DNA of 15,300 bases. Origin: DASSNR01 sp036278935. GTDB lineage: Bacteria; Gemmatimonadota; Gemmatimonadetes; Gemmatimonadales; Gemmatimonadaceae. The position numbers and the translations under genes were made by a program. Where the stretch lies: NCBI GenBank assembly GCA_036278935.1, contig DASUKA010000070.1, positions 1 to 15,300 on the forward strand, written 5' to 3'. Position 1 is the first letter of the stretch. The number at the start of each line of letters is the position of its first letter. Below are positions 1-6,711 of this stretch, one piece after another. The notes beneath the pieces were generated by a model that saw only the letters and a list, made by a program, of their open reading frames with translations, ran no database searches and had not been told where the DNA came from.

Positions 1-2184
1 GCGCAGCGTGTCGGCCTCGCCCGGCGTGAAGCCCGCCGCCGCGATCGCCACCTGCATCCCCTGCTCCTGAAAGAGCGGAACGCCAAGCGTGCGCGCGAGA
101 ATCGGCTCGAGTGCGGGATGCAGATACTCCACCGGCTCCTCGCCGTTCTTCCGGCGCAGATACGGGTGCACCATCTCCCCCTGAATGGGCCCCGGGCGAA
201 TGAGCGCGACTTCGACCACGAGATCGTAGAAGCAGCGCGGCTTGAGCCGCGGCAGCGTCTGCATCTGCGCACGGCTCTCCACCTGAAAGACGCCAATCGT
301 ATCCGCACGGCACAGGTCGTCGTACACGGCCTGGTCCGCGTAGTCGAGCTCGGCCAGGTCGACCGTGTGCCCACGAGTCGCACGGATGTACGTCAGGCAA
401 TCCTGGATGAGGGTGAGCATCCCGAGCCCCAGCAGGTCGATCTTCACCAGCCCCACCGCATCCACGTCATCCTTGTCCCACTGGATCACGGTCCGATTCT
501 CCATGGACGCCGGCTCGATGGGCACGATGGTGGAGAGCGGCTGCTCCGTGAGCACGAACCCGCCCACGTGGATGCTGCGGTGACGGGGGAGTTGTTGGAG
601 GAGGTCCGGGATTCGGGGCTCAAGACTTGGGGCTCGTAGTGGCAGAGAGGAGAAAGGAGAAAGAAGAGAAGAAACTGGCCCTCGGGAGCGAGTCCTCTCT
701 TCCGAGGTCGCTCCTCCTTTCTCCTTTCTCCTCTCTCCTCTCTCGCCGTCCCGATCCCCGAGCACCCGCGCCACGTCCCGCACCGCCGACTTCCCGCGAT
801 AGGTGATCTGCTCACACACCATGGCGGCGTGGTCGCGGCCGTAGCGCTCGTAGACGTACTGGAGCACGCGTTCGCGCTCGCGGTGGGCGAAGTCGATGTC
901 GATGTCCGGCGCCTCCTGACGCTCCTCGCTCAGGAAGCGCTCGAAGAGCAGCCCGAGCTTGATCGGATCCACCGGGGTGATGCCGAGACAGAAGCAGACG
1001 GCCGAGTTCGCCGCCGAGCCGCGGCCCTGGCAGAGAATCCCCTCCCGTTGCGCAAAGCGCACGATGTCCCAGACGATGAGAAAGTAGCCGGCCAGGTGGA
1101 GCCGCCTGATCATGGCGAGCTCGTGCGCGAGCTGCGCACGACGGTCGGGGCGGCTGGCGCCCCGCGCCCCCCACCGCTCGTATGCGCCCTGCTCGACGAG
1201 CCGCGCGAGATATTCGTCGGGCGTCACGCCCGGCGGGAGTGGGAAGGCGGGGAGCGAAGGCTTGAGCTCGCGCAGTCGGAAGGCGCACCGCTCCGCGATC
1301 GCCACTGTCGCGCGGATTCCCTCGGGATGCCGGCGCCAGCGCCGGAGCATCTGCGCCGGACTCTTGAGACACCACTCGGCGTTGGGGTGGAGCCGCGTTC
1401 CCATGTCGTCGAGCGTCTTCCCGTGACGGAGCGCGCTCAACACGTCGTGTACCACGCGCTCCTCGGCGGTCGCGTAGCGCACGTCGTTCGCCACGACCCA
1501 CGGGATACCGAGTGACTTCGCGAGCGCGATGAGATGGGTGACCGTCTCCCGTTCCTCCTGCACGCGATGGTCCCAGCACTCGACGGCTACGCGCCCGTCG
1601 AAAATGTCGAGCAACGTGCCCGCCGCGTCGCGGGCGCCGGCCAGGTCGCCGCGCGCGATGCACCGCGGCACCCACCCACGCGGCCCGCCCGTGAGCGCGA
1701 ACAGCCCGCGCGCATGGGCCGCGAGCGTCTCGATCGACACACTCGGCTCCCCGCGCGGACTGTCCATCCGCGCGCGCGTGATGAGCGTAGAAAGATTCGC
1801 GTACCCCTCGTGCGCCTCGGCGAGCAGGACGAGGGGGGAGGAGGGTGGGTTATGAGTGAGACGACCGGGTGTAGGAAGCAGGGTGTCGGGTGTGGGGAAA
1901 CCGCATGGGCGAGCGGTGCTCTCTGCCCGCCTCCCCGACACCCCACTCCCTCGCCTCCCGCCTCCCGCCTCCCGCACCGTCACCTCCGCTCCCACAATGC
2001 CCTCGATCCCCGCGTTCTGCGCTGCCTGCGCAAAACAGACGATGCCGCCGAGGTCGTCGCGATCGGTGAGCGCCAGAGCCTGGTAGCCGAGCGTACACGC
2101 GCGCTCGACCAGCGCCTCGGGATGCGAGGCGCCATCCAGAAGCGAGAAGGCGGAATGGCAATGGAGCTCGACGTAGCTGCTCAT
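1..2184 (-). CDS. dnaE2: Error-prone DNA polymerase III alpha subunit DnaE2 (ImuC), N-terminal 728 residues, runs off the left edge
   Basis: The minus strand is open from an ATG at 2184-2182 to base 1 with no stop: 728 codons, against about 1050-1100 residues for the family, so the C-terminal third lies outside the window. The PHP domain begins at once (ELHCHSAFSLLDG, residues 6-18). The polymerase palm carries the catalytic aspartates in PDIDIDF (D427 and D429) and the third in KIDLLGLG (D583). SIHVGGFVL at 537-545 and IQWDKDD at 567-573 resemble DnaE2 more than replicative DnaE. By family knowledge DnaE2 is the catalytic polymerase of the ImuA-ImuB-DnaE2 translesion mutasome. Two stretches are unlike the family and low-complexity: residues 71-117 and 481-515. 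Both coincide with palindromic repeat elements inserted in frame. The start is supported by an HCHS motif close behind it; an ACCGAA direct repeat begins 7 bases upstream. The gene is separated from imuA/imuB by three genes. Confidence 0.93.
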   Translation of the reverse strand, partial: MSSYVELHCHSAFSLLDGASHPEALVERACTLGYQALALTDRDDLGGIVCFAQAAQNAGIEGIVGAEVTVREAGGGRRGSGVSGRRAESTARPCGFPTPDTLLPTPGRLTHNPPSSPLVLLAEAHEGYANLSTLITRARMDSPRGEPSVSIETLAAHARGLFALTGGPRGWVPRCIARGDLAGARDAAGTLLDIFDGRVAVECWDHRVQEERETVTHLIALAKSLGIPWVVANDVRYATAEERVVHDVLSALRHGKTLDDMGTRLHPNAEWCLKSPAQMLRRWRRHPEGIRATVAIAERCAFRLRELKPSLPAFPLPPGVTPDEYLARLVEQGAYERWGARGASRPDRRAQLAHELAMIRRLHLAGYFLIVWDIVRFAQREGILCQGRGSAANSAVCFCLGITPVDPIKLGLLFERFLSEERQEAPDIDIDFAHRERERVLQYVYERYGRDHAAMVCEQITYRGKSAVRDVARVLGDRDGERGERRKEKGGATSEERTRSRGPVSSLLSPFSSLPLRAPSLEPRIPDLLQQLPRHRSIHVGGFVLTEQPLSTIVPIEPASMENRTVIQWDKDDVDAVGLVKIDLLGLGMLTLIQDCLTYIRATRGHTVDLAELDYADQAVYDDLCRADTIGVFQVESRAQMQTLPRLKPRCFYDLVVEVALIRPGPIQGEMVHPYLRRKNGEEPVEYLHPALEPILARTLGVPLFQEQGMQVAIAAAGFTPGEADTLR
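640..744 (-). repeat. Palindromic heptamer-arm element A, in frame inside dnaE2
   Basis: A 20-base perfect inverted repeat (644-663 with 717-736) is built from purine-rich 7-base units such as GAGAGGA and GAAAGGA on the plus strand. An inner stem pairs GGAGCGA (685-691) with TCGCTCC (708-714). On the minus strand it is read through as dnaE2 codons 481-515, rich in Glu/Arg/Lys and then in Ser/Leu/Pro, with no stop or frameshift. It sits between VARVLG (residues 471-476) and LPRHRSIHVGG (532-541), where the family normally has an ordinary helical segment. Part of the native segment therefore seems to have been replaced as well as lengthened; that is inference from memory of the family. Confidence 0.85.
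1834..1974 (-). repeat. Palindromic heptamer-arm element B, in frame inside the dnaE2 PHP domain
   Basis: G-rich units on the plus strand (GGGTGTA, GGGTGTC, GGGTGTG) face C-rich units on the right. The perfect core pairing is 1881-1890 with 1934-1943 (GGGTGTCGGG and its complement). A small hairpin GAGC-GGT-GCTC lies at 1911-1921. Read on the minus strand it adds dnaE2 residues 71-117 between GAEVTV and LVLLAE, a position expected to be a surface loop of the PHP domain. The core at 1896-1931, read on the minus strand, matches element D at 4423-4458 in 32 of 36 bases by hand count, including an identical CCGCTCGCCCATGC. Confidence 0.85.
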
Positions 2185-2190
2185 GGGGAT

Positions 2191-2207
2191 ACCGAACATA
2201 TACCGAA
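2191..2207 (-). promoter_or_regulatory. Direct-repeat operator ACCGAA-N5-ACCGAA upstream of dnaE2 (LexA/SOS candidate)
   Basis: The plus strand reads ACCGAACATATACCGAA: two ACCGAA half-sites 11 bases apart, about one helical turn. On the dnaE2 strand this contains ATTC-N7-GTTC, one base from the GTTC-N7-GTTC LexA box known in alphaproteobacteria. It ends only 7 bases before the dnaE2 ATG, so a bound repressor would block initiation. The same repeat with the same spacing lies upstream of imuA at 6712-6728. It also lies in the shared region with the divergent nudC. LexA as the binding protein is inference. Confidence 0.6.
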
Positions 2208-2338
2208 TATGCGGATCGCGAAATACCGGCCGCGCCGGTCCGGCCCGCCGCTATCTTCCGCGTCGAATGCCGTCTGTTGGCATTGCACGGGGTTGGACCG
2301 CCGGGTGTTGGCGGTCCTGCCATGGTCACTTGCAAATC

Positions 2339-2343
2339 AGGAG
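2339..2343 (+). promoter_or_regulatory. Shine-Dalgarno AGGAG that sets the nudC start
   Basis: AGGAG lies 7 bases before GTG 2351. It decides for this start over upstream in-frame ATGs, which would add residues with no resemblance to NudC. Confidence 0.65.
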
Positions 2344-2350
2344 TCGCGAA

Positions 2351-3328
2351 GTGCCGGAAGCGCCGCGGATTCACTATGCGGGCGGACAGCTCGACCGCGC
2401 CGCATCGGACCGGAAGAACCCGGCCTGGATCTCGGCACAGCGCACGCGTCCCGGCGCATGCGTCGTTCCCGTGTGGCGCGACAGAAACCTCGTGCTCGGC
2501 ATGACGGACGATGGGACGGAGCCGCGCGCGGCGCGCTGTGTCATCGATCTCCACGATGCCACCCGTGCCGTGGACGGCACGCTCCCATGGGCGTTCCTCG
2601 GCCTTGACGGAGAAGCGCCCATCTTCGCGGTGGATGTCTCGGCGGTGGGCGACGAGCCTCCTGCATCGCTCGTACGCGGCGGCGCCGCCTTCCTGGACCT
2701 CCGGCGGGTCGGAGCGCTGGTGGGCGCGCGCGATGCGGCGCTCCTGGCCTACGCACGCGCGCTCATGCACTGGCACCGCCGCCACCAGTACTGCGGGAAC
2801 TGCGGTGCCATGACCGAATCCCGGCACGGCGGCCACATGCGGCGGTGCACCAACGTGAGCTGTGGCGCCGAGCACTTTCCGCGCATCGATCCGGCGGTCA
2901 TCATGCTGGTCGAGCACCGGCCCGCGAGTGGCGTGCCGCGCACGTGTCTGCTGGCGCGCCATTCCCGGTTGCCGTCGCGCGCCTTCTCGACGCTCGCCGG
3001 GTTCGTGGAGCCCGGGGAGAGTCTGGAAGACGCGGTCGCGCGGGAGGTATGGGAGGAGACGGGCGTGCGCGTGTCGGAGGTGACGTACCAGGCGTCGCAG
3101 CCCTGGCCCTTCCCGTCGTCGCTGATGGTGGGCTTTCGCGCGCTCGCGGAGACGGATGCCCTGTCCGTCGACCACGAGGAGCTGGACGAAGCGCGATGGT
3201 TCACCGCCGCGGAGGTCGCCGGGTTCGGCGAATGGGGTGATGAGACGGCGCGGTTTCAGCTCCCGCGGCGGGATTCCATCGCCCGCGTGCTCGTGGATGC
3301 GTGGCTGGCCGACGCGGGGCGCGCGTGA
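2351..3328 (+). CDS. nudC: NAD(H) pyrophosphatase / NAD-cap RNA hydrolase NudC
   Basis: 325 residues from a GTG with a good Shine-Dalgarno. The N-terminal domain (about 1-140) starts with a NudC-like stretch, AGGQLDRAASDRKNPAW. A zinc ribbon follows with C148, C151, C166 and C171. The Nudix box is GFVEPGE at 217-223 then REVWEETGV at 231-239, fitting G-x5-E-x7-RE-U-x-EE-x-G-U. SQPWPFPSSLM at 249-259 is the signature that separates NudC from other Nudix hydrolases. The family splits NAD(H) into NMN(H) and AMP in the cytoplasm and removes NAD caps from RNA. The length lies near the mycobacterial enzymes and above the 257 residues of E. coli. It is divergent from dnaE2 and convergent with the VOC gene 13 bases downstream. 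Confidence 0.92.
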   Translation: MPEAPRIHYAGGQLDRAASDRKNPAWISAQRTRPGACVVPVWRDRNLVLGMTDDGTEPRAARCVIDLHDATRAVDGTLPWAFLGLDGEAPIFAVDVSAVGDEPPASLVRGGAAFLDLRRVGALVGARDAALLAYARALMHWHRRHQYCGNCGAMTESRHGGHMRRCTNVSCGAEHFPRIDPAVIMLVEHRPASGVPRTCLLARHSRLPSRAFSTLAGFVEPGESLEDAVAREVWEETGVRVSEVTYQASQPWPFPSSLMVGFRALAETDALSVDHEELDEARWFTAAEVAGFGEWGDETARFQLPRRDSIARVLVDAWLADAGRA

Positions 3329-3341
3329 GATGGTCGTAGTA

Positions 3342-3749
3342 TCAGCGGCGTACCTCGCTCATGAGAGCGAGGAGATTCTCCTCGCTGTCGCGACAGAACG
3401 CCATCCAGAGATCGTGATCGGCCAGCTGCGCCACGCGGTGCGGTGGAGCGACGAAGTGGACGCCGCGCTCGGCGAGCGTCGTGTGCGCCTGCTGGATGTC
3501 GTCCACCGTGTAGTAGAGAATCGACGTGCCGGCACCGTTCCCGTCGCCCTCCGGGCGCGAGAGCATCAGACGTACCCCGCCGCAATCGAAGAAGGCGAGG
3601 CCGGGATCCGCCTGGAAGAGCAGGGTGATCCCGAGCGTATCGCGGTAGAATCGGACAGCCCGCTCGACGTCCTGTACCAGGATGGCGATCTGCCCGATCC
3701 TGCGGAGCTCGGATGCTCCGCTCGTGCTCTCCATAGCGGCCGGCGGCAT
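3342..3749 (-). CDS. VOC-superfamily (glyoxalase/bleomycin-resistance fold) protein
   Basis: 135 residues from an ATG preceded on its strand by GGAGGAGG five to six bases away; an upstream in-frame ATG at 3830 would add an unlikely Arg-rich leader. A single VOC module is visible: IGQIAILVQDVERAVRFYRDTLG near the start, FFDCGGVRLML in the middle, then YYTVDDIQQAHTTLAERGV and a closing DSEENLLALM, whose Glu is a typical metal-ligand position. The usual first metal ligand (His in the opening strand) is Gln here, so classic glyoxalase I chemistry is doubtful. The substrate cannot be named. The gene is divergent from the MarR-type regulator, which suggests that the regulator controls it. Confidence 0.82.
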   Translation of the reverse strand: MPPAAMESTSGASELRRIGQIAILVQDVERAVRFYRDTLGITLLFQADPGLAFFDCGGVRLMLSRPEGDGNGAGTSILYYTVDDIQQAHTTLAERGVHFVAPPHRVAQLADHDLWMAFCRDSEENLLALMSEVRR

Positions 3750-3754
3750 GAGGA

Positions 3755-3763
3755 TCCTCCTCC
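3755..3763 (-). promoter_or_regulatory. Strong Shine-Dalgarno that sets the VOC gene start
   Basis: The minus strand reads GGAGGAGGA, ending five bases before ATG 3749. It favours this start over the upstream ATG at 3830 and the internal one at 3734. Confidence 0.65.
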
Positions 3764-3816
3764 GAGGGATTGCCCGTGCGCGGCTTGCTCCGGTCCGTGC
3801 CGGCGCGGTAGGTTTG

Positions 3817-3843
3817 ATTAGCAAGGACAATTAGCAAGACTAA
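3817..3843. promoter_or_regulatory. AT-rich operator candidate between the VOC and marR-type genes
   Basis: ATTAGCAAG is directly repeated at 3817-3825 and 3830-3838 (13-base spacing). The second copy is part of a small inverted repeat, TTAG-CAAGA-CTAA (3831-3843). The patch is clearly AT-rich against its GC-rich surroundings and lies in the divergent intergenic region, the usual place for an autoregulatory MarR operator. Binding by the adjacent regulator is inference. Confidence 0.5.
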
Positions 3844-3919
3844 CTACATCTGAAATGATGGGTGATCGCCGCGACAGGCGCAAGGCCCGGCGGCGTGTCC
3901 AACGGAGGATCGAGCAGGG

Positions 3920-4375
3920 ATGCCACGCCAGCGGAAGGCCGGCGACATACGCCGCGCGGAGCAGATTGCCGACCGGCTGCATTCGGCCGCGATCCATGTA
4001 CTGCGTCGCGTGCGCCACGAGGACGAGGCGACGGGCCTCAGCGCCCCACGGCTCTCGGCGCTCTCGGTTATCGTGTTCGCCGGCCCCATCACGCTCGGTC
4101 GGCTGGCGGCCGCCGAAGGCGTCCGTCCGCCGACCATGACGCGTCTCGTGCAGGCGCTGGAAACCGATGGACTGGTCACGCGCGCGACCGATCCCGGCGA
4201 TGCCCGGTTCACGCACATTCGCGCAACGGCCAGAGGGCGTTCACTGCTCGCCACCGGCCGCAGGCGGCGCGTGGCCGTGCTCGCGCGGGAGATCGCCGCC
4301 CTCAGCGCCGGTGATCGGGCCGTGCTGGCGCGCGCGGCAACGCTGATGGAGCAGCTTGCGGACACGGCCGGGTAA
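3920..4375 (+). CDS. MarR-family winged-helix transcriptional regulator
   Basis: 151 residues. The layout is that of MarR: an N-terminal dimer helix (about 8-32), then a winged helix-turn-helix with LSALSVIVFAGPITLGRLAAAEGV leading into the recognition helix PPTMTRLVQALETDGLVTR. The wing is DPGDARFTHIRAT, matching the family DxRD/R-type wing, followed by a C-terminal dimer helix. A weak GGAG lies about 12 bases before the ATG. It is divergent from the VOC-fold gene across 170 bases that contain a repeated AT-rich operator candidate, so it probably represses itself and that gene in response to a small, perhaps phenolic, ligand. Ligand and target are inference. Its 3' end faces imuB across repeat element D. 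Confidence 0.88.
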   Translation: MPRQRKAGDIRRAEQIADRLHSAAIHVLRRVRHEDEATGLSAPRLSALSVIVFAGPITLGRLAAAEGVRPPTMTRLVQALETDGLVTRATDPGDARFTHIRATARGRSLLATGRRRRVAVLAREIAALSAGDRAVLARAATLMEQLADTAG

Positions 4376-4389
4376 GGGGGATTACGACA

Positions 4390-4487
4390 GGGTGTCGGGA
4401 GGAGGGTGTGGGGTGTCGGGTAGGCAGGCAGAGAACTCCGCTCGCCCATGCTGTTTCCCTACACCCTATACCCGACTCCCTACACCC
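4390..4487. repeat. Palindromic heptamer-arm element D between marR-type gene and imuB
   Basis: Left arm 4390-4420 is made of 7-base units GGGTGTC, GGGAGGA, GGGTGTG, GGGTGTC. Right arm 4457-4487 is its inverted partner and matches in 25 of 31 positions by hand count. The core 4423-4458 contains CCGCTCGCCCATGC, identical to the core of element B. It fills the gap between the convergent ends of the MarR-type gene (stop 4375) and imuB (stop at 4493), where a hairpin could act as a two-way terminator. Each arm fits the G3-loop-G3 pattern of a G-quadruplex on its own strand. Confidence 0.88.
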
Positions 4488-4492
4488 TCGCT

Positions 4493-6022
4493 TCAATCGT
4501 ACCACCCGTGCAGATACCACTCCCTCGTGCGCCGGTCGAGAAAGATGAGGAACTCGCCCATCTCGCCCTCGCACCGCCAGTAGTCGCGATGGAAGTCATC
4601 ATCCTTCCACCAGTGGCCGGATAATCGCTCGGGGCCCGTGGCGCGGCGGATCGGCGAGCGGCACTCCCGCCACCACATGCCGGCTGGCACGTTCGCTTCC
4701 CACTCCACCGTGATCGGCTCCGGCTCCTCGAGCAGCCGGAGCGCCAGGTGGCGCGCATCGACGACGTGTGTGTCGGCTGAGTGCTCGGGGAGCTTCGCAC
4801 CCGCACCACCATTCCTTATTCTTCGCCTTTCGCCTCTCCCCTCTCCCCTCTCGGTCGTTCCGCCCGCGTCGCCATCGGCCAGCGCGTCGTCTGCCTGCGT
4901 GATCTCCACCCACGCCCCCGCCTGATCCGGCCGGTGCTCGTCGCGCGCGACGGGGCGCACGACCACGTCTGCCCCGAGCTCGGTGCGCAGTCGGATGAGT
5001 GCCGCATCCACCGCGGCGCCGTCGTGCCACCCGGGGGCGAGCAGATCGCCCTGCTCGCCGGCACTCGGTCCGGTAGCGGTGATGGCGACCGCGACGCCCG
5101 CTATCGGCGCGTCGAGAGGCCACTCCTCGAGCAGGGCGCGACAGTGCTCGAAGAGCTGGGCGACGCGGGCGGTGGGGCGGGGGAGCCGCACCTCGCGTGT
5201 GACCGTGTGGGCGCGCGCGCCGTGCGGAAGGGCGCTCCGCGCGCTGTCGAGGGTGAGCGTGATGGCCAGGGCCGCGGCGGCACGGCCATCGGCGGCAAGA
5301 CCGGCCGCGAGCCGGTCGAGTGCGGCACGCACGAGAAAGAGCACGGGCTCCATGGTCTCGACCGGCGCCGGAAGCTCGGTGTCCACCACGCGGCTCGGCT
5401 GCCGAGGCGTGAGCACGGGGCGGCGCTCGTCCTCACCGCGCGCGAGATGCCAGGCCGCGAGACCGTCCGCGCCCCATCGCCGCTCCACGTCCTCTCCCTC
5501 GAGCGCGGCGAACGCGCCAGCCGTCCGGAGCCCCAGGGCGGCGAGCGTCTCGTGCAGCTCGCTGTCCATCGGGATGAGCGCGAGCGGCGCGGGCGCGAGA
5601 TAGCGCGCATCGCCGGCGGGCGGGATGATGACGGCATCCTCTCCCCGCTGTTCCCCCTGCCCCTGCCGGTTCGCCCACGTGGCCGCGCGTGCGGCCACGC
5701 ACGAATCGGCGATCGCCACGCGCGCGCGTGGATGCCACGTGCGCGCCAGGGCCAGGAGCTCTCGCGCGAGCGCCGGCTCGCCGCCGAGGCGCTCGAAGCC
5801 GCTGGCGCCCACCCACCACACGCCCGGCTCGTCCGCGGCCGGGCTCACGCGGGGACTCGCGGCGAGGAGCGCCGCCGTCACGTCCACGATCGCGCGCGCG
5901 AGGGCGATGTCATCCGGCGGGGGGCTTGCATGTGGAGGCGCTTCGGGCTCGCGACCTCGCGACACCGCGACGGTCGGGAACTTCGGGATGCGTACACAGG
6001 CAACGCGCCACGCTGATGGCAT
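4493..6022 (-). CDS. imuB: ImuB, catalytically inactive Y-family polymerase scaffold of the mutasome
   Basis: 509 residues. The N-terminus RVACVRIPKFPTVAV, the segment ALLAASPRVSP...GVWWVGASGFERLGG (51-81), the helix-hairpin-helix-like region LAALGLRTAGAFAALEG (160-176) and the closing stretch GPERLSGHWWKDDDFHRDYW...EWYLHGWYD (463-509) match ImuB. The Y-family catalytic acidic residues are not seen, as expected. By family knowledge ImuB bridges DnaE2, ImuA and the beta clamp. Two oddities: between residues 20 and 40 the chain looks about 40 residues shorter than usual, and residues 391-404 (ERGEGRGERRRIRN) are encoded by a purine-rich heptamer arm inserted in frame. The start overlaps the 3' end of imuA by 113 bases, consistent with translational coupling. 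Confidence 0.88.
   Translation of the reverse strand: MPSAWRVACVRIPKFPTVAVSRGREPEAPPHASPPPDDIALARAIVDVTAALLAASPRVSPAADEPGVWWVGASGFERLGGEPALARELLALARTWHPRARVAIADSCVAARAATWANRQGQGEQRGEDAVIIPPAGDARYLAPAPLALIPMDSELHETLAALGLRTAGAFAALEGEDVERRWGADGLAAWHLARGEDERRPVLTPRQPSRVVDTELPAPVETMEPVLFLVRAALDRLAAGLAADGRAAAALAITLTLDSARSALPHGARAHTVTREVRLPRPTARVAQLFEHCRALLEEWPLDAPIAGVAVAITATGPSAGEQGDLLAPGWHDGAAVDAALIRLRTELGADVVVRPVARDEHRPDQAGAWVEITQADDALADGDAGGTTERGEGRGERRRIRNGGAGAKLPEHSADTHVVDARHLALRLLEEPEPITVEWEANVPAGMWWRECRSPIRRATGPERLSGHWWKDDDFHRDYWRCEGEMGEFLIFLDRRTREWYLHGWYD
4811..4852 (-). repeat. Solo heptamer arm (element C) inside imuB
   Basis: On the minus strand the units GAGAGGG, GAGAGGG, GAGAGGC, GAAAGGC run in tandem with a 7-base period, closely like the arms of elements A and E. 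No complementary partner arm or core is visible nearby, so this is half an element or a decayed copy. It is read in frame as imuB residues 391-404. Confidence 0.7.
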
Positions 6023-6623
6023 AGCTCACCTCGATGGTTCGATGTATTCCGCCCTTCTCCACGGTGATCCTCGTACCCGGGCGTCTCGCGCGCTCCACGC
6101 GCAGCCGGAGTGCACCGCCCAGCATCGTGGCGCTGCGCTCGTCCTCGGCTGCGACCACGAACGCCGCATCCGCGTCGCGCGCCAGACGCGTGAGCCGTAC
6201 GGCCACCTGGCGCGTGAGCGGCGGCGCGCCGTCCAGGATGACGAGCGCGAACGCGCCGCTCCTGAGGAGCACGTCGGCGCACCAGGCGCCCGCGCCGGCG
6301 GCCCGTGGACGCACCATCCACACGCCATGTGCTGAGCGGCATGCGCGCGCCCAATCGCCGGGCGCGAGCGTGCGCCGCGCATCGACGTAGGCGGCCCACA
6401 GGCCATGCCCCGCGGTCTGATCGACCACCTGCCGGAGCAGTGTCGTCTTCCCGCTGCCACGTGCGCCCAGCACCTCGGTCAGCCGGCCGCGCGGGAGCCC
6501 ACGCGCCGGGAGGATGGCGTCGAGCGATTCCACGCCGGTGGCCAGCCCGCCCATGGTGTCCGGTATGGGGGGGCGCAACACCTGCGCGAGTTGCTGTCTG
6601 AGCACAGCGATCGGCATCGACAT
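5910..6623 (-). CDS. imuA: ImuA, RecA-like ATPase-fold partner of the mutasome
   Basis: 237 residues from ATG 6623 (MSMPIAVLRQQLAQVL; a second ATG is two codons in). A GLATGVESLDAILPARGLPRGRLTEV stretch precedes a P-loop GARGSGKT at 53-60, and a Walker B-like ALVILD lies at 126-131: the reduced RecA core typical of ImuA. The reading frame stays open to 6866, but the extra residues would be translated from repeat element E, so the upstream start is rejected. About the last 32 residues lie in the overlap with imuB and look like out-of-frame imuB sequence (CTHPEVPDRRGVARSRARSA), so they are probably not conserved. An ACCGAA direct repeat lies 89 bases upstream. Role in damage-induced mutagenesis is by family knowledge. 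Confidence 0.85.
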   Translation of the reverse strand: MSMPIAVLRQQLAQVLRPPIPDTMGGLATGVESLDAILPARGLPRGRLTEVLGARGSGKTTLLRQVVDQTAGHGLWAAYVDARRTLAPGDWARACRSAHGVWMVRPRAAGAGAWCADVLLRSGAFALVILDGAPPLTRQVAVRLTRLARDADAAFVVAAEDERSATMLGGALRLRVERARRPGTRITVEKGGIHRTIEVSYAISVARCLCTHPEVPDRRGVARSRARSASTCKPPAG

Positions 6624-6711
6624 GACCGTGCTTCCGTCGTGAGCCCTCCCGGCGGCGGGAAGGGCGAATGGGTTTGGTCCGGTATGGCCGAAATGCAGAG
6701 ACCGAGCCAAC

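Noticed and set aside
812..1675. Long minus-strand open frame with an Arg-rich product
   Set aside because: It is an alternative frame of dnaE2. The true frame is continuous from 2184 to base 1 and carries the polymerase motifs.
1834..1974. Possible frameshift or pseudogene at the repeat inside dnaE2
   Set aside because: The frame stays open and conserved residues resume in the same frame on both sides (GAEVTV and LVLLAE). The same holds for 640-744.
2183..2350. N-terminal extension of nudC from an upstream ATG
   Set aside because: The extra residues are Arg/Gly-rich and overlap the operator region. GTG 2351 has a well-placed AGGAG and gives a normal NudC N-terminus.
4390..4487. CRISPR-like array
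   Set aside because: Repeat units are only 7 bases with no spacers, arranged as inverted arms, and no cas genes are present.
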